The position numbers were made by a program, and so were the translations under genes. Positions 15,178 to 23,753 of a DNA stretch of 64,000 bases are shown piece after piece; the first letter of the stretch is position 1, and each line of letters opens with the position of its first letter. The stretch comes from DASTEQ01 sp040905185 (GTDB lineage: Bacteria > Chloroflexota > Limnocylindria > QHBO01), in contig JBBDRZ010000001.1 in the NCBI GenBank assembly GCA_040905185.1, positions 186,001 to 250,000 of the forward strand, read 5' to 3'. The notes beneath the pieces were generated by a model. That model saw nothing but the letters and a program-made list of their open reading frames with translations. It searched no databases and was not told where the DNA came from.

Positions 15178-16542
15178 TCAGGCAGGCTCGCCGACGAAGG
15201 CGGCGGGGCCGACGCGGTCCAGCAGGTTGGTGCTGACCTCGGCGTTCACGAAGGCTGCATTGTCGATGATCCCGCGATGGAAGGGGAGATTGGTCTTGAC
15301 GCCCTCGACACGGCATTCGTCCAGGGCGCCCCGGGCCCGGGCCAGGGCCTCGGTGCGGGTTTCGCCCCACACGATCAGCTTGGCCAGCAACGAGTCGTAG
15401 AAGGGCGGGATCTCGTAGCCAACGTACAGGTGGGTGTCCACGCGCACGTTCGGGCCGGCCGGCAGCTGGAGCTCGGTGATGACCCCGGTCTGGGGCAAGA
15501 AGTTGTCGTGCGGGTCCTCGGCCGTGATCCGGAACTCGATGGCATGCCCGCGCAGCCCGACCTGCTCCTGGGTCAGCCGCAGGTGCTCGCCGGCCGCAAT
15601 CCGGATCTGCTCGGCGATGAGGTCCACGCCGGTCAGCATCTCGGTCACCGGATGCTCGACCTGGATCCGGCAGTTGATCTCGATGAAAAAGAAGTTCCCT
15701 TCGCGGTCGAGCAGGAACTCGAGCGTGCCGGCGTTCTCGTAGCCGGCGGCCGCCGCCGCACGGATGGCCAGGTCGCGCAGGCGCTCGCGGGCCGGCTCGG
15801 TCATGGCCGGCGATGGCCCCTCTTCGATGATCTTCTGGTGCCGGCGCTGGACTGAGCAGTCGCGCTCGCCCAGGTGAATCCCATTCCCGTGGCCGTCGAT
15901 GAGGACCTGGACCTCGACGTGGCGGTTTTCCTCGATCCAGCTCTCGAAGTACATCGAGTCATCGCCGAACGCAGCGCGGGCCTCGGAGCGCGCGAGCGGC
16001 AGCGAGGTTTCCATCTCCCGAGGCGAGCGCACGAGGCGCATGCCGCGACCACCGCCGCCGGCCGATGGCTTGAGGAGGACCGGGTAGCCCGCTTCCTCGG
16101 CCTGCGCCAGGGCGTCGCTGAGGTCGGCCACGATGCCGCGGCTGCCGGGCACGGTGGGCAGCCCGTTGGCGGCCAGCATGCGGCGGACGGCGTACTTCGA
16201 CGCAAATCGCTCGATGACCGCTGCCCGGGGGCCGATGAAGGTCAGGTCGTGCACGGCACAGGCCTCGGCGAACGACGCATCCTCAGACAGGAAGCCGTAC
16301 CCCGGATGGATCGCGTCGCAGCCGGTGATCATGGCGGCGCTGATCAGCGCCGGCTGGTTCAGGTATGAGCGCCGGGCTTCAGCCGGACCGATGCAGATGG
16401 CCTCGTCCGCCATCCGTACCGCCAGAGATTCGCGGTCGGGATCGCTGAAGGCGACCACGGCCGGGATCCCGAGCTCGCGGCAGGTACGGAGGATGCGGAC
16501 CGCAATCTCGCCGCGATTGCCGATCAGGATCTTGGCGAACAT
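15178..16542 (-). CDS. accC: biotin carboxylase subunit of acetyl-CoA carboxylase
   Basis: ATP-dependent carboxylation of biotin on BCCP. An ATP-grasp protein of 454 aa: N-terminal KILIGNRGEIAVRI, glycine-rich ATP lid SAGGGGRGMRLV, and the catalytic segment EINCRIQVEHPVTE. The last differs from the commoner EMN at one position. The ATG at 16542 shares its A with the TGA of the BCCP-like gene. The frame stays open upstream to 17031 but that part is a shadow. Confidence 0.95.
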   Translation of the reverse strand: MFAKILIGNRGEIAVRILRTCRELGIPAVVAFSDPDRESLAVRMADEAICIGPAEARRSYLNQPALISAAMITGCDAIHPGYGFLSEDASFAEACAVHDLTFIGPRAAVIERFASKYAVRRMLAANGLPTVPGSRGIVADLSDALAQAEEAGYPVLLKPSAGGGGRGMRLVRSPREMETSLPLARSEARAAFGDDSMYFESWIEENRHVEVQVLIDGHGNGIHLGERDCSVQRRHQKIIEEGPSPAMTEPARERLRDLAIRAAAAAGYENAGTLEFLLDREGNFFFIEINCRIQVEHPVTEMLTGVDLIAEQIRIAAGEHLRLTQEQVGLRGHAIEFRITAEDPHDNFLPQTGVITELQLPAGPNVRVDTHLYVGYEIPPFYDSLLAKLIVWGETRTEALARARGALDECRVEGVKTNLPFHRGIIDNAAFVNAEVSTNLLDRVGPAAFVGEPA

Positions 16543-17006
16543 CAGCCCGAAACCGCGCGATCGACTTCGACCAGCAGCTGGCCGTACTCCACCGGCTCCC
16601 CGCTCTCGGCCACCAGGTGCCGCACCACGCCCTCGCCGGTGGCGCGCACCTCGTGGCGCACGCCGAGCATCTCCACGAAGCCGATCTCGTCGCCGGCGCT
16701 GACCGCCAGCCCCGGCCCCAGCCCGTCGGCGTACACGAAGTGGCCGACCGCGGGCGAGGTGACCGGCTCCAGACGCCGGACGGCCGCGCCGCCCGTCGAG
16801 GGCGTGACGCTGACCGCCGGCCGGGCCACGCTGATGTCGACGCCGGGGCCGGGCGCGGGTTGGTCCGCCGCGGCAACTCGAACCCGCAGGTCGCCGTGCC
16901 GGATCTCGATCTCGCCCAGTCCCAGCCGGTTGAGGCGCTCGGTGAGCGCCGGTACGAGGTCTGCGGCGGCGCGGGCGATAGCCTCGGCCGAGTTCTGGTC
17001 GGTCAC
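16542..17006 (-). CDS. BCCP-like protein lacking the biotinyl lysine
   Basis: A 154-residue protein with the BCCP layout: an N-terminal region (LNRLGLGEIEIRHGDLRVRV), a Pro/Ala/Gly linker, then a biotinyl/lipoyl-type beta domain from about residue 80. Where BCCPs carry EAMKL or EAMKM, this one reads VEMLGVRHEV, so no lysine is available for biotin. It lies between accA and accC, where accB is often found, and overlaps accA by 4 nt. A functional accB is 3 kb downstream in the same operon. A structural or regulatory role comparable to plant BADC proteins, which compete with BCCP, is an inference. Sequencing error is unlikely because the surrounding fold is intact. Confidence 0.75.
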   Translation of the reverse strand: MTDQNSAEAIARAAADLVPALTERLNRLGLGEIEIRHGDLRVRVAAADQPAPGPGVDISVARPAVSVTPSTGGAAVRRLEPVTSPAVGHFVYADGLGPGLAVSAGDEIGFVEMLGVRHEVRATGEGVVRHLVAESGEPVEYGQLLVEVDRAVSG

Positions 17007-17977
17007 GCACCCTCCTGGTCGAGCTCGTCATCCTCGAGGACCGGCGCGGGCGCCCCCGCGGGAAGCCCCAGCAGCCTTCCCAGCCGGGCCCCGAGCGACG
17101 GCGACGCCGCGCGCAGGGTCGAGACCTCGACCTCGATCACGGTCCCGATGCCGCGCAGCCGAGCATAGCGACTCGCCTGCAGATCCTCCGGAGCGAGCCG
17201 ATCCAGCCGCGCCAGCGAGCCGAGGATCGCACGTTTGATGGCGGCGGCCGTGGCCGGCAGATCGGTGTGCGCCCCGTCAGCGGGTTCGGGGATCACGCTG
17301 TCGACGATGCCCAGCTTGTGCTGCTCGGCCGCGGTCATCTTCATGGCTGCAGCGGCCAACGGCGCGGCGTCCGCCGATCGCCACAGGATCGCGGCGCAGC
17401 CCTCGGGAGAGATGACCGAGTACACCGCGTTCTCGAGCGCCAGGACCTCGTCCCCGACGCCGATCGCCAGGGCGCCGCCCGACCCGCCTTCGCCGGTGAT
17501 GACGACGATGATTGGCACCCGGAGCCCGGTCATGAGCCGGATCGAGCTCGCGATGGCCTCGGCCTGACCCCGTTCCTCGGCGGCGGGCCCCGGAAACGCC
17601 CCGGCCGTATCGAGGAAGGTCACCAGCGGAAGCCCGATCCGATCGGCGATCCGCATCAGACGCTGCGCCTTGCGGAAGCCCTCTGGCAGGGGCGAGCCGA
17701 AGTTCCGAAAGATGTTCGTCTCGGTGTCGGTTCCCTTCTGATGGCCGATGACCATGACCGCCCGACCGTCGAGGCGGGCCGGACCGCCCACGATGGCCGG
17801 GTCGTCACGGAACGCGCGATCGCCGTGGAGCTCGACGAACTCGTCGAAGATCTGGGCAACCAGGGACAGGGTGCGGGGGCGCTGCGGATGGCGGGCCAGC
17901 TGGACGCGGCGCCACGCCTCCTCGGCGGCCGCGGGACTGATGGCCGGGGGACTCGGATCCAGGGTCACATCGGTCAT
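17003..17977 (-). CDS. accA: acetyl-CoA carboxylase carboxyltransferase subunit alpha
   Basis: A crotonase-fold subunit (324 aa) that, with AccD, moves the carboxyl group from biotin to acetyl-CoA. RTLSLVAQIFDEFVELHGDR, VIGHQKGTDT, FLDTAGAFPG and GEGGSGGALAIG are typical of AccA. SPEGCAAILW and AAAAMKMTA follow. It overlaps accD and the BCCP-like gene by 4 nt on either side, so the subunits are made by coupled translation. Confidence 0.95.
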   Translation of the reverse strand: MTDVTLDPSPPAISPAAAEEAWRRVQLARHPQRPRTLSLVAQIFDEFVELHGDRAFRDDPAIVGGPARLDGRAVMVIGHQKGTDTETNIFRNFGSPLPEGFRKAQRLMRIADRIGLPLVTFLDTAGAFPGPAAEERGQAEAIASSIRLMTGLRVPIIVVITGEGGSGGALAIGVGDEVLALENAVYSVISPEGCAAILWRSADAAPLAAAAMKMTAAEQHKLGIVDSVIPEPADGAHTDLPATAAAIKRAILGSLARLDRLAPEDLQASRYARLRGIGTVIEVEVSTLRAASPSLGARLGRLLGLPAGAPAPVLEDDELDQEGA

Positions 17978-18930
17978 TTGGTCGACCCCGGTGTCGGCTC
18001 GGCCTCAATGCCCGCGGTCTCGCTCACCACTCCGCCGACGCGCTTGGCCAGTCCCTGCAGGACGCCGATCGGCCGGATGCCTCGTTTCCCGTTTCCTGCC
18101 TCGACCCCTCCGGCCACCGGCAGCAGGCGGACGAGCCGGGCGACGGTCACGCGTAACTGGCTGCGGGGCACCACCACATCCACAAACCCATGATCCAGGA
18201 GGCGCTCGGCGCTCTGGAACCCCTCGGGCAGCTCCTCGCCCACCGTCCCGCTCGCCACCCGGGCACCGGCAAAGCCGATCAGGGCACGGGGCTCGGCCAG
18301 GATGACGTCGCCCAGCGACGCGAAGCTGGCCAGCACGCCGCCGGTGGTGGGATCGGTCAGGATGCTGATGAACGGGATGCCGGCCTCGTTCAGCCGCTGG
18401 AGGGCGGCCGTCGTCTTCGCCAGCTGGAGGAGGGAGACGGTCCCTTCCTGCATCCGGGCTCCTCCCGACGCGCTCACCACGATGGCCGGGATGCGTTCGG
18501 CCAGCGCTCCCTCGAAGCAGCGCGCGATCTTCTCTCCCACGACGCTGCCCATGGAGCCACCCATGAATCGGAAGTCGAACAGGCCGATCGCCACCGGCTG
18601 CCCCTCGATCCTGCCCATCCCCCAGATCGCCGCGTCGGGGAGCCCGGACCGGATCCGGGAGGCCTCCAGCCGATCGGGATAAGGCTTGCTGTCCACGAAC
18701 CTCAGCGGGTCGCCGCTGATCAGGCCTGCGTCACGTTCTTTGAACGAGCCGTCGTCGAGCAGGAGTTCGATCCGTTCGGTGGCCGATAGCCGGAAGTGGT
18801 GGTCGCAGGTGGGGCACACCCGGTGGTTCCGCTCCAGCTGGCGGTTGAAGATCTGAGCCTCGCAGTTCGGGCACTTCGTCCAGGCGTCGGTCGGACCTGT
18901 GCGGCGGCTGAACGGGAACTTGATCTTCAT
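17974..18930 (-). CDS. accD: acetyl-CoA carboxylase carboxyltransferase subunit beta
   Basis: A 318-residue beta subunit with the N-terminal zinc ribbon CPNC...CPTC (about residues 20-42) and a carboxyltransferase core (SASGGARMQEG, and SILTDPTTGGVLASFA). The start MKIKFPF at 18930 is chosen because its ATG overlaps the upstream TGA by 4 nt; an in-frame ATG at 18951 would lie inside the preceding gene. Confidence 0.95.
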   Translation of the reverse strand: MKIKFPFSRRTGPTDAWTKCPNCEAQIFNRQLERNHRVCPTCDHHFRLSATERIELLLDDGSFKERDAGLISGDPLRFVDSKPYPDRLEASRIRSGLPDAAIWGMGRIEGQPVAIGLFDFRFMGGSMGSVVGEKIARCFEGALAERIPAIVVSASGGARMQEGTVSLLQLAKTTAALQRLNEAGIPFISILTDPTTGGVLASFASLGDVILAEPRALIGFAGARVASGTVGEELPEGFQSAERLLDHGFVDVVVPRSQLRVTVARLVRLLPVAGGVEAGNGKRGIRPIGVLQGLAKRVGGVVSETAGIEAEPTPGSTK

Positions 18931-19259
18931 GGCCGATGCACCAGGCGCCATGCCACCACGGCCGCGCCGGCGGTGCTCACAAGGACCGATCCCAACGCCC
19001 CGGTCAGCACCAACCGCTGATGGTGGCGGACGAAACCGCTGACCCGGCGTCCGGCGTTGAGTGTGTGGCCGTCGCTCAGGCGGCGGGCGAGGGCCTCTTC
19101 GAAGCCGTCACTCGGCGGCACCAGGGGAAGATCGGCGCGGACGGCGCGGGCGGCAGACAGCTCATCGGCGAGTGGCGGCGGCAGGGCGACCGGGCGATCT
19201 TCCAGGACCGCGCTCACGGCGTGGTCGATGCGCTGGGCATCGGTGGGACGACGGGTCAT
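18927..19259 (-). CDS. small single-pass membrane protein downstream of sigma factor (candidate anti-sigma)
   Basis: A 110-residue protein: a hydrophilic, helical ~75-residue part and one C-terminal membrane segment (LVLTGALGSVLVSTAGAAVV). It follows an ECF sigma gene by 32 nt and overlaps accD by 4 nt. Position and topology fit a small anti-sigma factor, but no zinc-binding HxxxCxxC motif is present and I recognise no family. The role is inferred from context only. Confidence 0.6.
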   Translation of the reverse strand: MTRRPTDAQRIDHAVSAVLEDRPVALPPPLADELSAARAVRADLPLVPPSDGFEEALARRLSDGHTLNAGRRVSGFVRHHQRLVLTGALGSVLVSTAGAAVVAWRLVHRP

Positions 19260-19291
19260 CTATGCGGGCTAACACCGCGACCCTGGATTCG

Positions 19292-19897
19292 TTACGCGTC
19301 GCCTGGATCCAGCTCGGCGGCCAGGTCGCGCAGGGCGCGGTGGAGAAGGACCCGGGCGGCGCCCTCGCTCCGGTCCAGGACGGCCCCGATCTCCCGCGCC
19401 GACAGGCCGTCCACGAAGCGCAGCAGGATCGCCTGCCGCCGCTCAGCGGGGATGCGAGCCAGGGCGGCGCGAATCTCCCGCTGCTGGTCGGCGCGGGCCA
19501 CCACGCCTGCCGGGTCGGCCCCCGGGGCGGCCTGCTGGTGAGCATCAGTGATGGGCTGCGTGCGGCGCCGGCGGCGGGCCCGATGCGAGTTCGCGATCGC
19601 GTTGTGCGCGATCCGGAACAGCCATGCCCGGAAGGTGGAACCCTCGTCACGGAAGCGGTCGATGGCGGCCAACGCAGCCAGGAACGTCCGCTCGGTGGCG
19701 TCCTCCGCGTCGTGGTGATCTCCCAGCTGGTAGAACGCGTAGCTGTAGACCCGATCCAGGTAGCGTCGATACAGCCGATCGAAGGCATGCCGGTCCCGCT
19801 GGGCAGCCCGCACGTCGGCCAGATCGGGATCGCGCGGCGAGGGGGCCTCGGGTGCCGGTTGGTCGGCGGGGCGTGGCAGCGACCGCGGTTCGCGCAT
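19292..19897 (-). CDS. ECF-type RNA polymerase sigma factor inside the acc-fab operon
   Basis: A 201-residue sigma-70 family protein. Region 2 spans about residues 35-105 (FDRLYRRYLDRVYSYAFYQL, then FRAWLFRIAHNAIANSHR). Region 4 spans about 140-195 (IPAERRQAILLRFVDGLS, then AREIGAVLDRSEGAARVLL). The ATG shares one base with the birA TGA (TGATG). Placement between birA and accD suggests a link between envelope or lipid status and transcription; the target promoters are unknown. Confidence 0.85.
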   Translation of the reverse strand: MREPRSLPRPADQPAPEAPSPRDPDLADVRAAQRDRHAFDRLYRRYLDRVYSYAFYQLGDHHDAEDATERTFLAALAAIDRFRDEGSTFRAWLFRIAHNAIANSHRARRRRRTQPITDAHQQAAPGADPAGVVARADQQREIRAALARIPAERRQAILLRFVDGLSAREIGAVLDRSEGAARVLLHRALRDLAAELDPGDA

Positions 19898-20727
19898 CAG
19901 GCGCTCGCCGCCTGCGGGTGGACGCGGATCACCTCGCCCACGCTGACCGTCGTGCGCAGGCTGGGTCCGTCCAGGATCAATCCCCCGTTGTCCGCGATCT
20001 CACCCGCCACCCCGATCAGGCGCCCGGCCGGCGTCTCGACCTCGATAGCCCGTCCGGTCAGCCACGAGGCGGCCTGGAATCGCTCCAGCGGCGACGCGCC
20101 CCCCTCCACCTGGCGAATCTCGCCGTCGAGCGCCGCGAGCAGGCTGCTGAGCAGCGCCAGCCGATCCACCGGCGCGCCCGCCATGTCGGCGAGCGACGTC
20201 GCGCCGGGCGCGATATCGGGTGGCATGGCGGAGCGGCGCCAGTTGACGTTGATGCCGATCCCGATCACGGCGCCGACAACCCGCCCTCCCTCGACCTGGG
20301 TCTCGGTGAGCAGGCCGGCCACCTTGAGCCCATCGGAGGTGACCATGTCGTTCGGCCAACGCACGGCCAGCTGGGCCGCCGAGGCCACCGAGGCCGCTGC
20401 GTCTCGCACGGCCAGCGCCGCCGCGGCCGCCAGCCACCAGGCGCTTTCGATGCGCAGGTCCAGGCGTAGACCCACGCTCAGGAGCAGATTTGTGCCGGAC
20501 GGGGAGAGCCAGGATCGGCCCATCCGTCCGCGCCCCGCCAGCTGCCGGTCGGCGACGACGGCCAGGCCGTTGCCGCCGGGTTCGGCAAGGGCGGCCCGGG
20601 CCCGGTCGTTGGTCGAACCGATCTCGGCGTGGTGCTCGACCGTGTGCCCCACCCGAGCCCCGGGGCGCGCGGCGGCGGCCCATTCGGGAGTCGGCCGACG
20701 GACCTCGTCGGAGCGTGGTTCGGACAC
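19897..20727 (-). CDS. birA: biotin--[acetyl-CoA-carboxylase] ligase
   Basis: Attaches biotin to the BCCP lysine through biotinyl-AMP. The 276-residue protein has the GRGRMGRSWLSPSGTNL biotin/ATP loop, RWPNDM, KVAGLLTE and GIGINVNW. There is no N-terminal helix-turn-helix, so it is a ligase only and does not repress transcription. It heads the operon; its natural substrate AccB is encoded 6.5 kb downstream. The start is GTG 20727, with TAGAAT 8 nt upstream. Confidence 0.93.
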   Translation of the reverse strand: MSEPRSDEVRRPTPEWAAAARPGARVGHTVEHHAEIGSTNDRARAALAEPGGNGLAVVADRQLAGRGRMGRSWLSPSGTNLLLSVGLRLDLRIESAWWLAAAAALAVRDAAASVASAAQLAVRWPNDMVTSDGLKVAGLLTETQVEGGRVVGAVIGIGINVNWRRSAMPPDIAPGATSLADMAGAPVDRLALLSSLLAALDGEIRQVEGGASPLERFQAASWLTGRAIEVETPAGRLIGVAGEIADNGGLILDGPSLRTTVSVGEVIRVHPQAASA

Positions 20728-20735
20728 GGGCGGCG

Positions 20736-20779
20736 ATTCTAGCAGCCGCCCAAATCGGGTCCGCTACACTCGGCCGACG
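20736..20779. promoter_or_regulatory. divergent promoters for birA/acc-fab operon and trpS
   Basis: Minus strand: TAGAAT (20741-20736), 8 nt before GTG 20727. Plus strand: TACACT (20765-20770), 9 nt before ATG 20780. Neither gene has a Shine-Dalgarno, so both transcripts would have almost no 5' leader. No good -35 is recognisable. Confidence 0.45.
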
Positions 20780-21796
20780 ATGTCCGACGCTGCCGCCTCG
20801 CCCGCCGGTCGGGAGCGCGTGCTGTCCGGCATCCAGCCCAGCGGCGCCAGCCACCTGGGCAACTACCTGGGCGCCCAGCGGAACTACGTGGCCCTCCAGG
20901 ACCAGTACGAGGCGATCTACGTCATCGTCGACTACCACGCCCTGACCACGGTCCATGACGGCGATGAGCTGCGGCGGCTGACCCGCGACATGGCGCTCGA
21001 CCTGCTGGCGGTGGGGCTCGACCCCGATCGCTGCGCCCTCATTCGGCAGTCCGACTTCCCCGAGGTCACCGAGCTGTGCTGGATCTTCAGCACCGTGGTG
21101 CCGGTGAGCTGGCTCCAGCGCAACCCAACCTACAAGGAGGGGCTGAGCGAAGGCAAGGAGAACAGCAACGGGCTGCTCAGCTATCCGGTCCTCCAGGCGG
21201 CCGACATCGTCATCTACAAGGCCAGCAAGGTGCCGGTCGGCAAGGACCAGGCGCCTCACCTGGAGCTGTCACGCGAGATCGTGCGCGCCTTCAACGCCCG
21301 ATACGGCCCGATCTTCCCGGAGCCGACCGCGGTCTATACCGATGCTCCGCTGGTGATGGGCACCGATGGGCATCGCAAGATGAGCAAATCGGCCGGCAAC
21401 ACGATCCCGATCTTCGCCGAGCCCGATGAGATCCGGCGCATCGTCATGAGCATGGTCACCGATCCGCTGCGCATCAAACGCACCGATCCGGGGCGTCCGG
21501 AAGTCTGCAACGTGTGCCAGCTGCATCGGTTCTTCGGGGAGGACTACCTGCAGATCCAGGACGGGGAACGAACGGCTCGGACCGGCTGTGTCGACACCAA
21601 GCAGCTGCTCACCGACCGCCTGGTGGAGTTCTTCCGCCCGATGCGCGAAAAGCGGGCGCGGATGGCCGCCGATCCGGACCTGGTGGAGGCGGTACTCTCG
21701 GCCGGAGCGGAGAAGGTGAGGCCCGTCCTGGAGGCCACCCGAGCCGAGGTGCTGGCGGCCGTCGGGACCGGCCGCCCCGGTTGGAGGTCGCGGTGA
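20780..21796 (+). CDS. trpS: tryptophanyl-tRNA synthetase
   Basis: A class I aminoacyl-tRNA synthetase (338 aa) that charges tRNA-Trp. The HIGH-equivalent is GASHLGNYLG and the second signature is the canonical KMSKSAGNTI. SGIQPSG at the N-terminus and LSYPVLQAADI are typical of bacterial TrpRS. The ATG at 20780 matches the family N-terminus; the open frame extends far upstream over birA but that is a shadow. It overlaps the next gene by 4 nt (GTGA). Confidence 0.96.
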   Translation: MSDAAASPAGRERVLSGIQPSGASHLGNYLGAQRNYVALQDQYEAIYVIVDYHALTTVHDGDELRRLTRDMALDLLAVGLDPDRCALIRQSDFPEVTELCWIFSTVVPVSWLQRNPTYKEGLSEGKENSNGLLSYPVLQAADIVIYKASKVPVGKDQAPHLELSREIVRAFNARYGPIFPEPTAVYTDAPLVMGTDGHRKMSKSAGNTIPIFAEPDEIRRIVMSMVTDPLRIKRTDPGRPEVCNVCQLHRFFGEDYLQIQDGERTARTGCVDTKQLLTDRLVEFFRPMREKRARMAADPDLVEAVLSAGAEKVRPVLEATRAEVLAAVGTGRPGWRSR

Positions 21797-22941
21797 TCGA
21801 GCTGTTCCAGGGGGCCTGGGTGCGTGAACGTCGCCTGCTCGCCGTCTTCCTGATCGCCGGCTCGGTCTACTTCGGCCTCCTGGCCCTGGAGGCGATCTTG
21901 GAGATCCTGGGCGGATTCAGGGACATCATCGTGGCCCTCTTCCTGGCCTGGCTGCTGGCCTTCCTGATCTCGCCTCTCGTCCACCGGGTGGAGAGCCGGC
22001 TGCAGGTGGGCCGGGGCGTGGCGGTGGGCGTCGCATTCGGGGTCACCGTTATCGCCCTCGCGACCTTCCTGTTGGTCGTGGCGGCGGTCATGGTTGTCGA
22101 CCTGGCTGACTTCATCAGCACCTGGCCCACGCGTGAGGATCAGATCGCGCGGCAGATTCGCGACCTTCAGCAGACGATCGGGTTCGAGGAGCCGGACCTT
22201 GCGGCCGTCTTCATCGGTTTCACCGACCAGATCGCGAGCCTGGGCAGCGCCCTGGCGGGCTCGGCCGGCACCATCGCGGGCGGTGCCTTCAGCGCCATCG
22301 GCACCCTGTTCCTGGTCGTGCTGCTGGCTTTCTTCATGGTCCTGGACAGCCACAAGATCATGGTCTGGCTGAGCCGCCTCGTCCCCAGCCGCTTCCGAGA
22401 TCAGTCGATCCTGCTTCAGGAAGGGGTGGCGCGTTCCTTCGGCGGCTTCATCCGGGCCCAAACCGTCTTCGCACTGCTCATGTTTGCGGTGGTCATGGGG
22501 GTCGGTCTCGCGGCCCGTGAGCTTGGCGGGATGGAATACATCTTCGTGACCGCCGTCGTGTCAGGCCTGTTCATGTTCATCCCCATGATCGGCCCGGCCC
22601 TGGCCCTGGCGCCGCCCGTCTTCATCGCGTTCCTGACCAGCGAGAACTGGTTCGTGGCCCTGGCAGCGGTGGCGGTCATCGTCCTGGTCCAGACGGTGAT
22701 GGTGAACGTGCTCCAGCCGAAGATCATGCAGGAGTCACTCGGGCTCCACCCCATCCTCCTGTTCGTCGGTCTGCTGGTCGGCGTCCAGGTTGCCGGACTG
22801 TGGGGCGCGCTGTTCGGGATCCCCATCCTGGCCGTGATCGTGATCTTCGTGAACCACTGGGTCGACATCTACAGCCCGCCCGAGCCGGAAACGGAGCCGG
22901 CGGCGGCTGCCGTGGGTGAGGGGTCGAGCCCCGCCGGCTAG
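21793..22941 (+). CDS. AI-2E-family transporter-like permease
   Basis: A polytopic membrane protein of 382 residues with about eight helices. The family arrangement is visible: two helix pairs, a soluble loop with STWPTREDQIARQIRDL, then the conserved VLQPKIMQESLGLHPILLF and GLWGALFGIPILAV near the end. Members include TqsA and sodium/proton antiporters, so the substrate cannot be named. GTG 21793 overlaps the trpS stop. The C-terminus is an acidic Pro/Glu/Ala tail. The stop codon overlaps that of the convergent ABC ATPase gene (CTAG at 22938-22941). Confidence 0.88.
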   Translation: MIELFQGAWVRERRLLAVFLIAGSVYFGLLALEAILEILGGFRDIIVALFLAWLLAFLISPLVHRVESRLQVGRGVAVGVAFGVTVIALATFLLVVAAVMVVDLADFISTWPTREDQIARQIRDLQQTIGFEEPDLAAVFIGFTDQIASLGSALAGSAGTIAGGAFSAIGTLFLVVLLAFFMVLDSHKIMVWLSRLVPSRFRDQSILLQEGVARSFGGFIRAQTVFALLMFAVVMGVGLAARELGGMEYIFVTAVVSGLFMFIPMIGPALALAPPVFIAFLTSENWFVALAAVAVIVLVQTVMVNVLQPKIMQESLGLHPILLFVGLLVGVQVAGLWGALFGIPILAVIVIFVNHWVDIYSPPEPETEPAAAAVGEGSSPAG

Positions 22942-23753
22942 GTCCCGCGCGTCGATCCGCCCGACAGGGCCAGGGCGGTCGGCACCGAGATGTCGAACAC
23001 GCGCGCCAGCAGGGTGGGGCGCAGGACCTCCGCCGCCGGACCGTCGGCCACCACGCGTCCCGCGCTGAGGAGCACGACCCGCGGGTCCGCCAGCGCGGTC
23101 AGGGCCGGATCATGGAGGACCGCCACCACGGCCAGCCCGCGCGTCTGCCGCAGCCGATCCAGGGTCGCCAGCAGCGCCACCTGGTGAGCCAGGTCCAGGT
23201 GCTGGGTCGGCTCGTCGAGGAGCAGCAGACGTGGCTCCTGGGCCAGGGCCAGGGCCACCAGCACGCGCTGGCGCTCACCGCCTGACAGCTCGTCGACGCG
23301 ACGCCCGACGAGGTCCACCGCATCGGCATCGATGAGAGCCCGTTCCACCGCAGCCGCGTCCTCTGCGCTGGCCCCGAAGCGCGACCGGGCGTGAGGCGCG
23401 CGGCCCATCTCGACCAGCTCCTCGACACGGAACCCGTCGGGCACCGAGGGCAGCTGGGGCAGGATGGCGATCCGTTGCGCGATCTCGCGCCGGGTCCAGT
23501 CCGTGACCGGGCGGCCATCCAGCCGCACACTCCCACTCCCCACCGGCAACAGGCCCACGGCTACGCGAAACAGGGTGGTCTTGCCGCTGCCGTTGGGCCC
23601 CAGCAGAGCCACCAGCTCCCCCGGCGTCACGCACAGGCTGACCCCACGCAGGACCTCGCGATCGGGGCGTCCCCGACGGCGGTAGCCAAATCCGACCTCC
23701 TTCAGCTCGAGGATCGGCGGGCTGTTCGGGCTCGGTTGATGCCGATGGCTCAT
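22938..23753 (-). CDS. btuD: ABC transporter ATP-binding protein, cobalamin/iron-siderophore type
   Basis: The 271-residue ATPase of a FecCD-type importer. Walker A GPNGSGKT, signature LSGGERQRV, Walker B LLLLDEPTQHLD and a switch His in VLHDPALT are all intact. The start is the ATG at 23753, overlapping the permease stop by 4 nt. The riboswitch ahead of the operon supports cobalamin or a corrinoid as substrate. Confidence 0.9.
   Translation of the reverse strand: MSHRHQPSPNSPPILELKEVGFGYRRRGRPDREVLRGVSLCVTPGELVALLGPNGSGKTTLFRVAVGLLPVGSGSVRLDGRPVTDWTRREIAQRIAILPQLPSVPDGFRVEELVEMGRAPHARSRFGASAEDAAAVERALIDADAVDLVGRRVDELSGGERQRVLVALALAQEPRLLLLDEPTQHLDLAHQVALLATLDRLRQTRGLAVVAVLHDPALTALADPRVVLLSAGRVVADGPAAEVLRPTLLARVFDISVPTALALSGGSTRGT

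Noticed and set aside
15178..17031. 617-residue AccC with long N-terminal extension
   Set aside because: The extension is the BCCP-like gene read in a wrong frame; the family start MFAKILIGNRGE at 16542 overlaps the preceding stop.
19061..21796. 911-residue open frame ending in TrpRS
   Set aside because: Everything before ATG 20780 is antisense to birA and the sigma factor; TrpRS begins at 20780.
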